Shown: positions 10,308 through 21,841 of the stretch, one piece after another
Layout: the number at the start of each line of letters is the position of its first letter
How positions within the stretch are numbered: position 1 is the stretch's first letter
From: Lathyrus oleraceus
Lineage: Eukaryota > Streptophyta > Magnoliopsida > Fabales > Fabaceae
Direction: 5' to 3'
DNA length: 64,000 nucleotides
Assembly (NCBI RefSeq): GCF_024323335.1
Contig: NC_066581.1
Coordinates: forward strand, 465,248,027-465,312,026
Notes under the pieces: model-generated
Told to the model about the DNA's origin: nothing
Seen by the model: the letters and a program-made list of their open reading frames with translations, nothing else
The model's database searches: none
Translations under genes and position numbers: made by a program

Positions 10308-13300
10308 TTCCCCTGAACGGGAAAGAAAATCTAACCAGATACAAAGGGAGACACACTACTAGGGAGCTGGACTCGAGCCTAGATGTTATCATGCATCATT
10401 GCCCTATGTTATGGTTCGCTATCTACTTGCACGACAGCAAGCTAATCCTAACCAGGAAAAAGCAAAGCATGCAAGCATAAACAAAACAAAGCAAACATTC
10501 CAAATAGCACACACTATATCCAGTCAAAGCGGGCTCAAACAAAGGGTTAGACTGCCAAGGCAAGTCACCTGTATCCGGGTGGTATTAGCTCTTAACCCTG
10601 ACATTGAGAGTCAGGGTGAAGCTGATGAAAGGTGAGTGAAAATTAGACTTCACAGCTCTTATCCCTGGCCAGGGAGAGCTTCAGACAAAGGAGCGTGGGT
10701 CCAGAAAGTGGGAACCCTTCTACACTCATGACTCTGACTCGACTGTACAAATGTACAAGATCTTGGGTTAATGTCCCAATGCATCAACACGGTGGTGTGA
10801 GCAGAGGGACGACTCAACAAGAATAGCAGGGGATGGATTGCACATCCCTTGGGTTCTACCAATTGCCTTAATCAAGGTCTTTTCCTGCTTGGTGACAAAG
10901 TTAAACAATCACAAACATCACCTCTTAAGGAGGACTTCAGACAGTTGCCTGGCTAAATAACAAGCCAGGTCTTCCAGACTACATGGAGACAAGAAAGTCT
11001 ACCTCAATTGGTTTATACAACCAAGCAGCAACACAAAGCAAGTTCAAAGATGAACTGTTAGCGACTAAAGTACCTGAAATCAATCTAATTCAATCAGTAT
11101 ACCAATCACAGAGTCAAAACAGACAAGATAAGAATCAACAGACAATGTATAATTAGACAATGCACTATGCAAAGCACAATCAACTCAAGTGAGCCAAGCA
11201 TCCTACAAAATAAACCAAGTTAGTTCATAACAAGCATATAAACCAAACTCAATCAACTTGCATTAATCTCCTTAAAGCATTTTGCTTCTTAACCTGAAAA
11301 GTCAAACTCAAATGTGAGAAACAAGACCACTAGGACAAGCCTAGGGTCCAAAGGAGATGAAAAATTTAAAACAGCAAGTGAAACTCAACAAGAATCAAGA
11401 TAAATCACTCCAGAATAAGGTCCAATTGGTCTCACATCAAAACTATGCACCAAATCCATTTCATATACAAAACATGCCAAACTATGCACTTTGGAATCAC
11501 ATTGGAGCAAACAGAATGATCACAATCAAATCAATATCAAAACAGCTCAATAAATTCCACAAAATTTCAAGCCTAAACATAAAACATTGAATGAGTAGCA
11601 TATCAAATTTCATGCTATTTGGACAAGTGGAAGTAGGGAAATTAAATTCATAAAGTCCAGACAAGTTCATACAAGCTCATGTAGAGCATCAAAACAAACA
11701 TCAACTTTAGCCAAGTGTAAAACAGAAATGGCATAAGATAAATGAACCACTCCAAATCCAAAATGAATTTAAACATGTTAAGAACCACTCCACCAAGTTT
11801 CAGCTTCATGTGATAAGGCATGGGAATTTTACAAGTCATGTAAGTTGATCACTCAAGAAAAACCTAAAAATGACTAAACAGCAAACAAAAATCCCAATCA
11901 AATAGGAAATGGATCAAAAAATCCTACAAAAAATCATGGTTGAACCTAACATCTAGATGGAATCACATGCAAGAATCCAGGGCAAAATACAAAGCATAGG
12001 CATGGAAACAAAATTCATGAACATGGCATAACATAGTGTGACACATATTGTCACACTCAACTTGATCACATCATATCTCTCTAACCAGGGACTCAAAATT
12101 AACAAACTATACATCAAAATCACCCGGAAAGAGTCAAGAATATGCATATAAAATTTCATCAATTTTGGATAAGGCATCATTATTTCATGATCAATATGGA
12201 AAAACATACACACAAATGACACATTCAAACAATCCCTAGGCATTTTATTTTTCCACACGTGCACAAAAATATTAAAAATCACCATAAAAAACTACACATC
12301 ACAAGGAGAATGGTGAAAAAAGTCTCATCAAATTTGGATTAAAAATGAATTACTTATGAATTTTTAAAGATGCAAGATCAAATGAAATGAAATTGAAAAA
12401 AAGAAAATGAAATAATATGAAATAATATTCAGAAATGGCAAAATTGTAAATATGTGATGGCAAGGGCAAAACGCAGCGCTTCATTTTATTCGCTGGCGAC
12501 ATGTGATTGGTCAGTGAGCGCGGTAAACAGAAAATTCAAAACAAACACGAGCGAAATGGATCAAAAGCATCTGGAAACGAGTTTTTCATCCTCCATGCGC
12601 GTTCATCATTCCAGAAAATTCATCAAGGACATTTCTCAACCAAAATGAGCAAACGATATATCAATGGAATCCTCGCTCAATGTACATCATGGAACTAACA
12701 AGCATATGACCTAATTCTAACTATATCAACGGGATCGATCGAATTAAGTTTCATATCCAAATGTTCAAATCCAGATATCTCATTCAATTCAGCATGAAAA
12801 TCAAAACCACAAGTTGCAGCGTACTCTACAAACTTAGATCTACACAAGCCATATCATGATTTAAGCAATGGTTGAAATCGAATTCTGACCTTATGATGAT
12901 GCAGTTGGTGATTTTGCGCGTTTCAATGTCCAAAGGATGAAAACAGATGATGCTTGATGCTTAGGAAGGTGATTGAAGTATGTATTGTAGCTCAACTATG
13001 CTCCAGATTGAAGAACTTTCAATTTGCCATGGATGAGTGAGATTGCAACAGTCACGATTCTTCAACCTTAGCCACGATCTTGTTGCAAACAGTCCTTCAC
13101 AAGCACTTGGAGATGATGGATCAAGCAAGAATGCACACGATGGATGATGAATTTGCAATGAAAAATGATGAAAAAGTGTGAAAAGGTTTGAAGAAAATTG
13201 AGAGAATTTGGATGAAAAGTTTGTTAGATCTGAAAAGTGAAATCTGATTATGCATTTTCTGTTATGATTAATGTTTTATACCACATGCTAATCCAAGTGC

Positions 13301-14529
13301 TAATCACAATTAGCAAATTCAAGTGAAATTAGCAAAGTGAGTTTTATGCATAATTGGCCAAAATTCCCTTTTCTAGATGCATCCAATGTAACAGTAGAAA
13401 ACCAGTTGGAGCAAGTCATATTTGTCATTTAGAATGTGTTGGAAAAGGTTTTGTATGCAAATGCCATGTATTTTTGAAAATCACTATTTTTCCCACCAAT
13501 TTTTAAATGGTTCACTTGAAAAATGGACTTTTGCTATGATGATTTTTGATGAAATGTGATGATGCATCATGAAAGTACATGTCAAATATGGTTTGCTCAA
13601 AGAAAAATCACCCAATTTGGCCTTTCCATTCAAAAGTTATGCCACTTTGAATTTCAACATTTTTGGAAAATGATTTGATCATAACTTGCCAACCACATAT
13701 GAGAAATTCATGTTCTTGGACTTTTTGGAAGGGTGAGAGCAAGATCTACAACTTTCATGTTGAACAAAATTTCATTTGAAGCATTTTTGGACACGTAATT
13801 TTGAGGTGAAAAACTTTCCATTTTTGGCAGTTTCCAATTACAGGTCACCTGCTATTTTTGGAAACTTTTCATCTGACTTTATTTTCTTCATTCTTGATGT
13901 TTGAAATGTCAAATGAAACTTGTCTAGGCATGAATGAAGTGTCTCTTGCCCTCTCCCACCTCTAAATCCATCATTTCAGGCACAGTTGACCACAGTTGAC
14001 TTTTCTGACTGATAGATGAATCTGGTTATGCACTGATCAAGTCGAGCCTCAAACTCCTGATGAAATGGCTCAATGATGCAACCCTAGCTTCCATAAGCTC
14101 AATATAACCATATGATGATCCCCATATCCATTGTAGACCCCATCTCCTTCACAAGCCCTGATTGGCCCAATGCAGCTGATTAGGGTTGACTAGTGGTCAA
14201 AACCCTAATCTCAAGGTATCTGATCAATCTCTTGGATGATATCAAGACCATGATGATGATGATGTATCATTTCAACCAAGATCAAGCTCAATCTCCTTGA
14301 GGAACCATGAAACCCTAATTTGTACCACACATCCTCAGATGATTAATGATCAATTCAATGAAACCCTAGCTTGCATACATCAACCTTTTATCTTCTGATC
14401 AAGACTTAGGAGGATGACTTGCTCAATGTAGCCACATGATATGCAATATGCAAAGCCTAATGACCTACAAATGATATGCCATATGTTAAGCTAGTCCCAA
14501 GAGAGGAGGGCAAATTTTGAGGTGTTACA

Positions 14530-17483
14530 GAATGAAATGAATTTTATTTTAGTGTATTGTTCTTCTACTCGATTAAATAAAATCGAATCGGTCTCATTGT
14601 AAGAAAGACCAAGAGTAAGCTATGTGAGGTTGATGGCGATGCTTAGAGCGATCGACTTACAAGGGTATTTAAAATGGGCTCGACTTTGAATCGAGAAGTT
14701 CTATTTGTTTTTAAAAAATTGGTTTGAATTGATGACATGAGAATTATAATCCTTTTGTATCTTTTAAGTCTTTATCATTTTTAGGTTCATTTTAAGATGA
14801 GATGAAGAATGTACAATGATATAGCATAAAACGAAGTAAAAAAAATGTTAGAAGTGGAATTTAAAAGAGTTAGATGTTAATTGCGGAAATTAAAAATTAG
14901 AGTTAATCGTTAAATGTTAAGTGTTAATTGAAATCAACATGAAATAACAAGAGAATTGCAATAAAATATTAAATCTAAAATAAATAACTAAATTTTAAAC
15001 AATTAACAAAAGTATCATTAAATTAAAACTCAAAACAATATTAAACAATCGAAAATCTCAATTCTAAACTATTATCAAAAATATTAATAAAGATTAAATT
15101 CAAAAATCATTCTAAATTAAATTAAAAATTCTAAAATAATTATAAATCACCTTATAATTCTAATTAATCTACAATTATTTCTAAAAAAAGAAATCTAATT
15201 AAATTCTAAAATATTTTCAAAGATTAAATTCTAAAATCATTCTAAATTAAATTAAAATTCTAAAACAATTCTAAATTACATTATAATTCTAAAATTAACA
15301 TATGAAATTATTCTAATATAATCCTAACATTAATTAAGATATTAATTAAGATAGTGTCCTAATTCTTTAAAGTGATACTAATATTCACAAAAACTGTTCT
15401 TAGCATATTACAATTCTATCAACAGAGGTTATGTGTGTAAACAAGTGGTACTTAAAAAAAACTATAGGAAAGAGAGAGGAACGGCGGATCTCTCCTCCCT
15501 CCAATCAATAATTGGCTTTTTTGAAAACTCACAAACATATAATGGATTATTAACACATGTTTCCCCTTTTTTTAAACAAATAAATGCATAAACACCTAAC
15601 TGAGACAAAAAGGAAACAACAGGGAGGCGAATCACGCTCATCTCTCTCCATCATGTGCATCATAATCCAAAACCAAATAACATACAAACAAAGCCTATCA
15701 ATAATCATGGACATGTATTCCAAAAATACAGAACATACACAGTTTATTAACAAAAATGCAACTCTTTAGTCATAGGTTAATCTTGACAATAGTAGGGAAG
15801 GAAATAATCCACAGTATCATCAAATTCAAACGACGCCATACAAAACAAAAACCAACATAATGTAATAGTAACGGGAGAATGGTCATCACAATGTCATTGG
15901 ATTGTGCAAAATATATAACAAGTTTGATGCTTATGCTTTGTTTGTAATACCTGTGTAGGAAATCAAAGGTGCAGCAACAATACGGCGCAACCGACTCGTT
16001 GTTCCCGGCTTTGGAACTCTATTTGGACTTGGTAATAACTTGACTCGTTCCCTAGAATGGAGAGCTTCGCCGAGCTTACGATGTACTCTTGAACCGGTGT
16101 TGTCGGCAACCGTAAAAAGTTTTCAACTCAGAGGGTGTTGGATCCAAAACTACAGCAAATAAAATCACCTGCAAAAAAAAACAGCACCCACAAGTGGAAA
16201 CAGATTGCAATAAACAATGAGTCTCAGAAACATTGGATCGATATTTGCCGAAAGAGTATCAGTTGATATCCGGCACAACTCAGCAGTTGTGTTGAAACGA
16301 AATCGATGTCGAGATTGTAAAGTGGACTTGTGAAGGCCGTGAGCGAGTTTACGACATGGCAGGAGTTGTCGTGGGCGGTGGTGGTTGAACAATTATGTTG
16401 CAAATTGTTGGTGGAGCTGCAAAATTGAAGGAGGTCTTGTGGAGGTGGAGACGGAGCGGAAAGATTTTGAGGTTTATGAGGTGTAGGAAGGCGGGTTTCC
16501 GGCGGAGAGAGATGAAAGGTTTTGACGACACAATTTGTGTGGTGGTTCGGCGGTGACGGGATGTCGTGGAGAAGACGATGGGGGATGGTGGTAGGTTGGG
16601 TTTGCCGGCGGCGAAGGTGAAAGGTTGTTGATGACGGTGTGTGAGGGAGCTTTTCGCTGGAATTGGTGGCGGATGGAGAGAGGATGGTGTTTGGTTTTTT
16701 AAGGTCAATGAGAGAGAAGAGTATCCTTTTCTTTTCTTTTCGTTGAGAGTCTATGAGTGAGGTACTGAATAGTGAATGGGTTATATGAATGAGGTGAGAC
16801 TGAGAAAGAGTTAAAGTGAGTGAGGTGATAGCTGGCGTGTGGGAAGCGGAAACGTGCAGTGTGAGGAGAGTGGCATAGGTGATAGCTGTCAACTTAATAA
16901 AAGAATCCAATGCCACCTTATTTTATTATTTTGAAAATCATTTATTCGTTTTTAACTAAAATATGATTATCACAAATAAAAAATCTTAATTATTTAATTT
17001 GATATTTTGAATAAAGAAATAAAATGACCGGACTAAAAATAGAAATTGGATATAAATTTACTCGAAAAATTAAATCGGATGTACTAAAATGATCAGCACA
17101 AAATATACTTATTGAAAAAAATACAGCGTTTCTTTAAATTTTGAGATAAATTTTCACCGGTTAAAAGAGCTCAAGCGGGTCAAAACGCAATTGAAATAGC
17201 CGCTGAAAAATATAACGGGCACACCAGGTTAAACTACGTGAATCGTAGGTTAATAATACTGGCGTCTGCAATTTTAATTTTGAAACTTTTTACCCGCTGA
17301 TTTTGCATGTTCTTGAGAAATGATTTAACCAATTTGTCTGTATTTTCAATAAATTTATTTTGAATGATATTTTAGGTTTTATTCATGATGAAATGCATGT
17401 CATGCTGTGCATATGATGCAAATTAAAAATGAAATCGAGTTTACAAAAATTTAAATATGCCCAGACAAAATTGGGGTATGACA
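14530..17483. other. Unassigned 3-kb segment between two Ogre elements
   Basis: The first part (about 14860-15400) is extremely AT-rich, with many variants of TTCTAAATTAAATT. The segment 16165-16916 is GC-richer and on the minus strand contains a 230-codon frame rich in Ser, Thr and Pro with no recognisable domain. Just downstream of it on that strand is a pyrimidine tract ending TTTTGCAG (16169) and a possible donor ACACAG|GTATTAC (15951), bounding a 218-base putative exon that is closed in all three frames. The right end (about 17455-17483) resembles a polypurine tract followed by an LTR start. It may be remnants of one or more decayed retroelements or a non-coding transcript; I cannot decide. 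Confidence 0.4.
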
Positions 17484-19069
17484 GTAGGTCATAAGCATTG
17501 CATATCATGTTGCATCTCATCAGTCAAGACTGGTCAGGAGATTCAACTGTGCAAGGCAACAAGATCATTTTCCATGAGATGAAAGCCCTATGGTTGTTAT
17601 AATGAGCTTACATGACCCAAGGATCACTTTGAAGCAATTTGGCCAAGTGTTGAAGGCTCAGAACTCATCAGTGCATGTGCAAGTCATCTGAAGCCCATAA
17701 AAGTCAACTGCAAAGTCAACTGTGGATTTGGAGGTGGGAAGTGGTTAGAGATGCTTCATTCATGTTCAAACAAGTCTCATTTGACATTTGAAACACTTAC
17801 ATTGAAGAATTTGAAGTCAAGTCAAGAATTTCCCAAAATAGAAAGTGACCCATAATTTGGAATTTCCAAAAATGGCAAGGTTTTGGACCAACTTCAACTC
17901 AATTTTAAATCATCAATAAAGCTTCAAATGAAATTTTGTCCAACATGCAAGTTGAAGATCTTTCTCTCCCATTTCTAAAAAGTCCAAGATCATGGATTTA
18001 TGATGTGTGGTTGAGGAGATATGATCCAATCATGGCAAAGTGTGCTTAAAATTTCAAATGGGCATAACTTTTGAACCAAGGCTCCAATTTGGGTGGTTCT
18101 TTTTGCATTTTGTTCATCATGACATGCACTTTCCAAACATATCATTACATAGCATGAATTTCACTTGCATGATCATGTGCTCACTTATGAAGTTTTTGGA
18201 AGAAAAATTTCTAAAATCAATTTGGTTGATCATATGCTTAAAAAACCATTTCCAAAGTGTGCATGGGTTATTTTTAAGTGGTTTTGGGCCTTATGTTGGT
18301 ACTGTTCACGCATGCATGAAGGGCATAAGGTGAAAATCCAATTTTGTGCACACGCCTCATAACTTGCTAATCTCAATTGGTTTTGGCTTAAACATGTTTT
18401 CAGTATCATTAGCAAGACATATATATTGTTAATCACAATTGCATTTGGCATTAACCACAGTTTTCAGATCTAGATCTCAAAATCAACAAAAAATTTCTCT
18501 CAAAAATATTTCCAAATTCTTCACACAAAAGCCATTTCTATTGATGGATTCATGATCAGGAAGTATTTTTGAGGCAAATTGAACGTGGACTTGGATCAAA
18601 TCGTGCTAGTTTGGACCATACTCGAAGCTTGAAGGTTCAATGGAGTTTGCAAAATCTACTGGATTCACGTGCGTTTGAGCTTCATTTTTTCCATCAATCA
18701 TCTCCACAAGCATCATAGAGGAGCTTTGGACCATTACAAGCCTTGGATAACGCGATTCAAAGGTGCTGCTCTTCAAGAGGTTGATTTTCGATCTCATCTA
18801 TTCTCCAATTCATTATGATATTTGTATAGATCTTTGATTGGTGATCATTCTGGTATAAAATTTGAGTGAAATGACGTATTATTCATGAAGATACATGCAT
18901 TTGAAGTTTTGATGTCAATTTTTCTTTTCTTCGATTTGAGCGATGCTTGATGTTTTAGTGTGAATTGTGGTTTGATCTTGCATGTACATGAGCCAAGGAT
19001 TCGATTGATGTAATTATTTTTGATTTCTGGAATGGTTTTGAAAAATCTGGAAATTTGCATTTGAAGTTC

Positions 19070-19098
19070 ATCTTCATCTTCATGAGGAAGATGAAGAT
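19070..19098. repeat. 12-bp perfect inverted repeat in Ogre LTR
   Basis: ATCTTCATCTTC and GAAGATGAAGAT are separated by five bases. The same inverted repeat is kept in the 3' LTR near 41234-41265. Confidence 0.75.
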
Positions 19099-21029
19099 CA
19101 TCACGTTTTCCAGAACTTGCTATGAGTCTGCTAGGATTTAGCTACGAAATGTTCATGAGTTAGCTACGATTTCTGGAGATTTTCCAGGCTTAGGGTTTTG
19201 CACCAAAACGCTGTCGTTTTGGTGGAGCGCCAAATTCAAATCTGGACCAGGTTCGATCCTGGCCGAGCGCGTTTTTTCAAATGCTTCATGATTTTCACCT
19301 TTTCCCTCCCTTTGACCATGCTTGTTCATGTTTTGATTTCAAGTTTTTCCCAAACTTCATAAAATCATAACAAATTGAAAACTCATCCAATTTAATCCCA
19401 ATTTTTTGCAAAATGCTCTTTATTCTGTCTAGTTTTTTATGATCATAAATTGGAAAATTGTGCATGGCTGGATTTTATTTGGTTCTAGGTTATGTGAGCA
19501 TGTATCCATTTTTGACCTTGCCTTGTTTATCTTGTTGTGAAATGCTTGTTTCTTATCCAATGAACCTGAAATTTTGCATGCTAATTCTAGACACATTAAT
19601 GGACATTTTGGCTTTGGTTTGACATTTTTCCCATGCTCCATTTCTGTTTTATGCTTGTGTTAACTTGGTGTGACAATTTGTGTCACACATTTGATTGTTT
19701 GACTTGTACAATGTGATTTCCATGCCAAATGATCTCCAATGGTTATGATTTTTTGTGTGATGGATGTTGTGGATGTCTTGATTGCTCATGAATTTTTCCA
19801 GAATTATTTGAATCATTTCTGTTTTGATTGAGAATTTTCATTCATGTTGATCATTTGGATGCCTTGAATTGGTCTTTGATTTATCTTGCACATAAAATGA
19901 ACTTGCCTAGTGATTTTACTTTGGTTCTTTTTAGGATTTACTCTTGATTGATTAAATATGATCCATGTTGAGTTTGAGGTTCTGTTTTGGATTTTTGATC
20001 CTCTTTTGACCCTAGGCTTTGACCTAGTGGTTTGGACTTACCATTTGGGTTATGAATTTCAGGTTCAAGTGTACATTTCCATGATTGGAGTGGCTCCTTC
20101 ATTTAAGCTTAGTCAATTGTTGTCATGTGCTAACCTTTGTGTGTTTTGTAGGCTTTGAGAACAATTCACTTGTGCTTGTGGCTTGCTCATTGTTGTCTAA
20201 TGATGCTTTGTCTGTCTGTTTGTTATTAACTGTTGATTGTTTGTCTGTACAGTTAAACTGATTGGTTTAGCTATTTCCACAGGTACCTAAGTTGCTTTGA
20301 GTTCATTTGAACTTGCTTGGCATTGCTTGTGGTTTGCATACCACTAAGGTATAATTCCTTGACTTCATGTAGTCTGGAAGACCTATTGTTATTGGTAGGC
20401 ACCTGTCTGAAGCCCTCCTTAAGAGGCAATGTTTGTGAATGTTTAATTTTGTGCCAAGCAGGTAAAGACCTCTTAAGAGGCAATTGACAGATGGAAGGGA
20501 TATGCAATCCATCCCCTGCTATTCAGTTGTGTCACTCACTTTGCTCACACACCATGTGTTGACGCATTGTGAGTAAGAGCCCAAAATCTAGTCCATAGAG
20601 TCAGTCATCTGTGGAGAAGAGTTCCTACATTCTGAACTCCCACACTTTCTATTTTGAGTCAAGCTCTCCCAGGCCAGGGATAAGAGCTGTGAGGTCTTAT
20701 CCTCACTTCCCATTTCATCTGCTTCACCCTAACTCTCAATGTTAGGGTTAAGAGCTAAAAACACCCCATTCCAGTTGGCTTGTTTCTGCAGCCTAACCTT
20801 GTATGAGCCCAATTGTTTGCATATAGTGTGTGTGCTTGCTTTATTGTACTTGTGTTTGCTCAATTGTGCTGTTTAGGATAGCTTGCTTCCTGTGCAAGTT
20901 AGGATAGAAACCTCAACCTAGGACCATTGTGGATTACATGATAACTATTAGGCTCGAGTCAGGCTCCCTTCTAGTTTGTAATTTCCCAGTCTCTAGTTAG
21001 GTTAGAAGTTCTTTCCCTGTTTAGGGGAA

Positions 21030-21088
21030 CTACGTCGCCCTGATCCTCATACCAGATGAGGTACGTAGGCAGGAGATGAGCTGATCTC
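21030..21088 (+). other. LTR double-hairpin module, copy 1
   Basis: The outer stem is CTACGT (21030-21035) with ACGTAG (21063-21068); the inner stem is CCTCAT (21045-21050) with ATGAGG (21056-21061). Hairpin B follows as GAGAT/ATCTC. The 3' LTR has the same module starting at 43195. Confidence 0.72.
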
Positions 21089-21120
21089 TCCGGGCGCCCT
21101 TTTTCTTTTGCAACCCTTTG

Positions 21121-21345
21121 CGTGTGTTGGAGTCTGACATAAGTCCAGCGATTGGCAGTTGGTTTCCTGTGTCTTGTTTGCTTGTTGGAGTCTGACATAA
21201 GTCCAGCGATTGACAGTTGGTTTCCTGTGTGTGTGTTTGTTGGTTCGGAGTCTGATATAAGTCCAGCGATTGGCATTCGATTTCCATGTTCGCCTGTTTG
21301 TGTGGCGTCTGACGTAAGTCCAGCGATTGGCAGTCGGTTTCCTGT
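21121..21345 (+). repeat. Four 58-60 bp tandem repeats in the LTR
   Basis: Copies each contain the core GTCTGACATAAGTCCAGCG or a near match, beginning near 21132, 21190, 21250 and 21309, with variable tails. Each includes CCA-GCGAT-TGG, a small potential hairpin sharing its loop with hairpin B of the double-hairpin module. The matching array in the 3' LTR spans about 43286-43511. Confidence 0.85.
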
Positions 21346-21374
21346 GTGGTCTTGTTTGGCGTGCGTTAGCCGAG

Positions 21375-21437
21375 CTACGAGTGCTCTGATTCTTCTCTGA
21401 TTAGAGAAGATACGTATGCATAGGATGCGACATCCTA
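21375..21437 (+). other. LTR double-hairpin module, copy 2
   Basis: The inner stem is a perfect 8-bp TCTTCTCT (21391-21398) with AGAGAAGA (21403-21410), within CTACG...CGTAT. Hairpin B is a perfect 7-bp TAGGATG/CATCCTA around CGA (21421-21437), followed by GCGAG. In the 3' LTR copy (43540-43602) one base of hairpin B has changed (TAGCATG), breaking a pair. Confidence 0.72.
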
Positions 21438-21463
21438 GCGAGCACGTTTCCCCTGTTCCGGAA

Positions 21464-21523
21464 CTACGTCGACTCTGATGTTTGTGTCTGACAAACTACG
21501 TAGGCCCAGGATGCAATATCCTG
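21464..21523 (+). other. LTR double-hairpin module, copy 3
   Basis: The outer stem is CTACGT (21464-21469) with ACGTAG (21498-21503). The inner stem is GTTTGT (21480-21485) with ACAAAC (21491-21496), unrelated in sequence to copies 1 and 2. Hairpin B is CAGGAT/ATCCTG around a five-base loop (21507-21523). The 3' LTR counterpart is 43629-43688. Confidence 0.72.
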
Positions 21524-21823
21524 CCGAGTCCTGTTTCTTTTGTCTTTCTGTGTTTCCTTCCAGCCTTGTGCAGTTTGTGAGCAGTTTTAGCAACCTTTCT
21601 TCTTCCTTTCGAGCGTGGATCCCATCGAGTACGACGGATGCGTAGGGCTGCTAATACCTTCCCTTCGCATAACCGACTCCCGTACCCATCCATCTCTGGT
21701 CGCGAGACCATGTCTTTTCCAGGTTTACTTCGAGCGTTTCCTTTCCCTCTTTTGGGATAAATAACGCACGGTGGCGACTCTGTTATTTTGTTTTCCCGCC
21801 GGTTTTTCGCGTAATGCGACAGC

Positions 21824-21841
21824 TGGCGACTCTGCTGGGGA
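21824..21841 (+). other. Primer-binding site (PBS) of plus-strand Ogre
   Basis: TGGCGACTCTGCTGGGGA lies two bases after the LTR end and is identical to the other Ogre's PBS. It primes minus-strand synthesis from a host tRNA (tRNA-Arg by family precedent, not checked here). Confidence 0.87.

Larger units (their letters stand above)
1..14529 (-). mobile_element. Ogre-type Ty3/gypsy (Tat lineage) retrotransposon, left part outside window
   Basis: Read on the minus strand, the order is 5' LTR (14529 to 9635), primer-binding site, ORF1, gag-protease, a short intron, then RT-RNase H-second RNase H-integrase, cut by the window edge. A separate ORF1 upstream of gag, an intron between protease and RT, a second RNase H-like domain and a very long LTR are together the known signature of Ogre elements. 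The gag-pro and pol frames are open throughout what is visible, while ORF1 carries three in-frame stops and a deletion. The outer LTR edge reads TGTAACACCTC on the minus strand, and the plus strand continues GAATG beyond it. The 3' LTR and the second target-site copy lie outside the window. Confidence 0.93.
9635..14529 (-). repeat. 5' LTR of minus-strand Ogre (4895 bp)
   Basis: On the minus strand this begins TGTAACACCTC and ends ATGCGACA directly before the PBS, giving the TG...CA ends expected of an LTR. The promoter-proximal part is AT-rich. The last 1 kb before the PBS is GC-richer and carries two copies of the structured double-hairpin module (10247-10307 and 9941-9999) and two degenerate copies of a CCAGCGATTGG-containing repeat (about 10060-10140). 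Open frames of 60-110 codons inside it are not conserved and are not called as genes. Confidence 0.88.
17484..21821 (+). repeat. 5' LTR of plus-strand Ogre (5' end truncated)
   Basis: It aligns with the 3' LTR from TAGGTCATAAGC onward (17485 with 39651) and ends ATGCGACA at 21821, two bases before the PBS. The expected TGTAGCACCTC start is absent. Perfect short inverted repeats lie at 19070-19098 and 19201-19224. Four 58-60 bp tandem repeats lie at 21121-21345, and three double-hairpin modules at 21030-21088, 21375-21437 and 21464-21523. Confidence 0.9.

Noticed and set aside
16224..16916. A 230-codon minus-strand frame as a host gene
   Set aside because: Composition is low-complexity (Ser, Thr, Pro, His) with no recognisable domain, and the frame seems a by-product of GC-rich sequence. 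Kept only as part of an unassigned segment.
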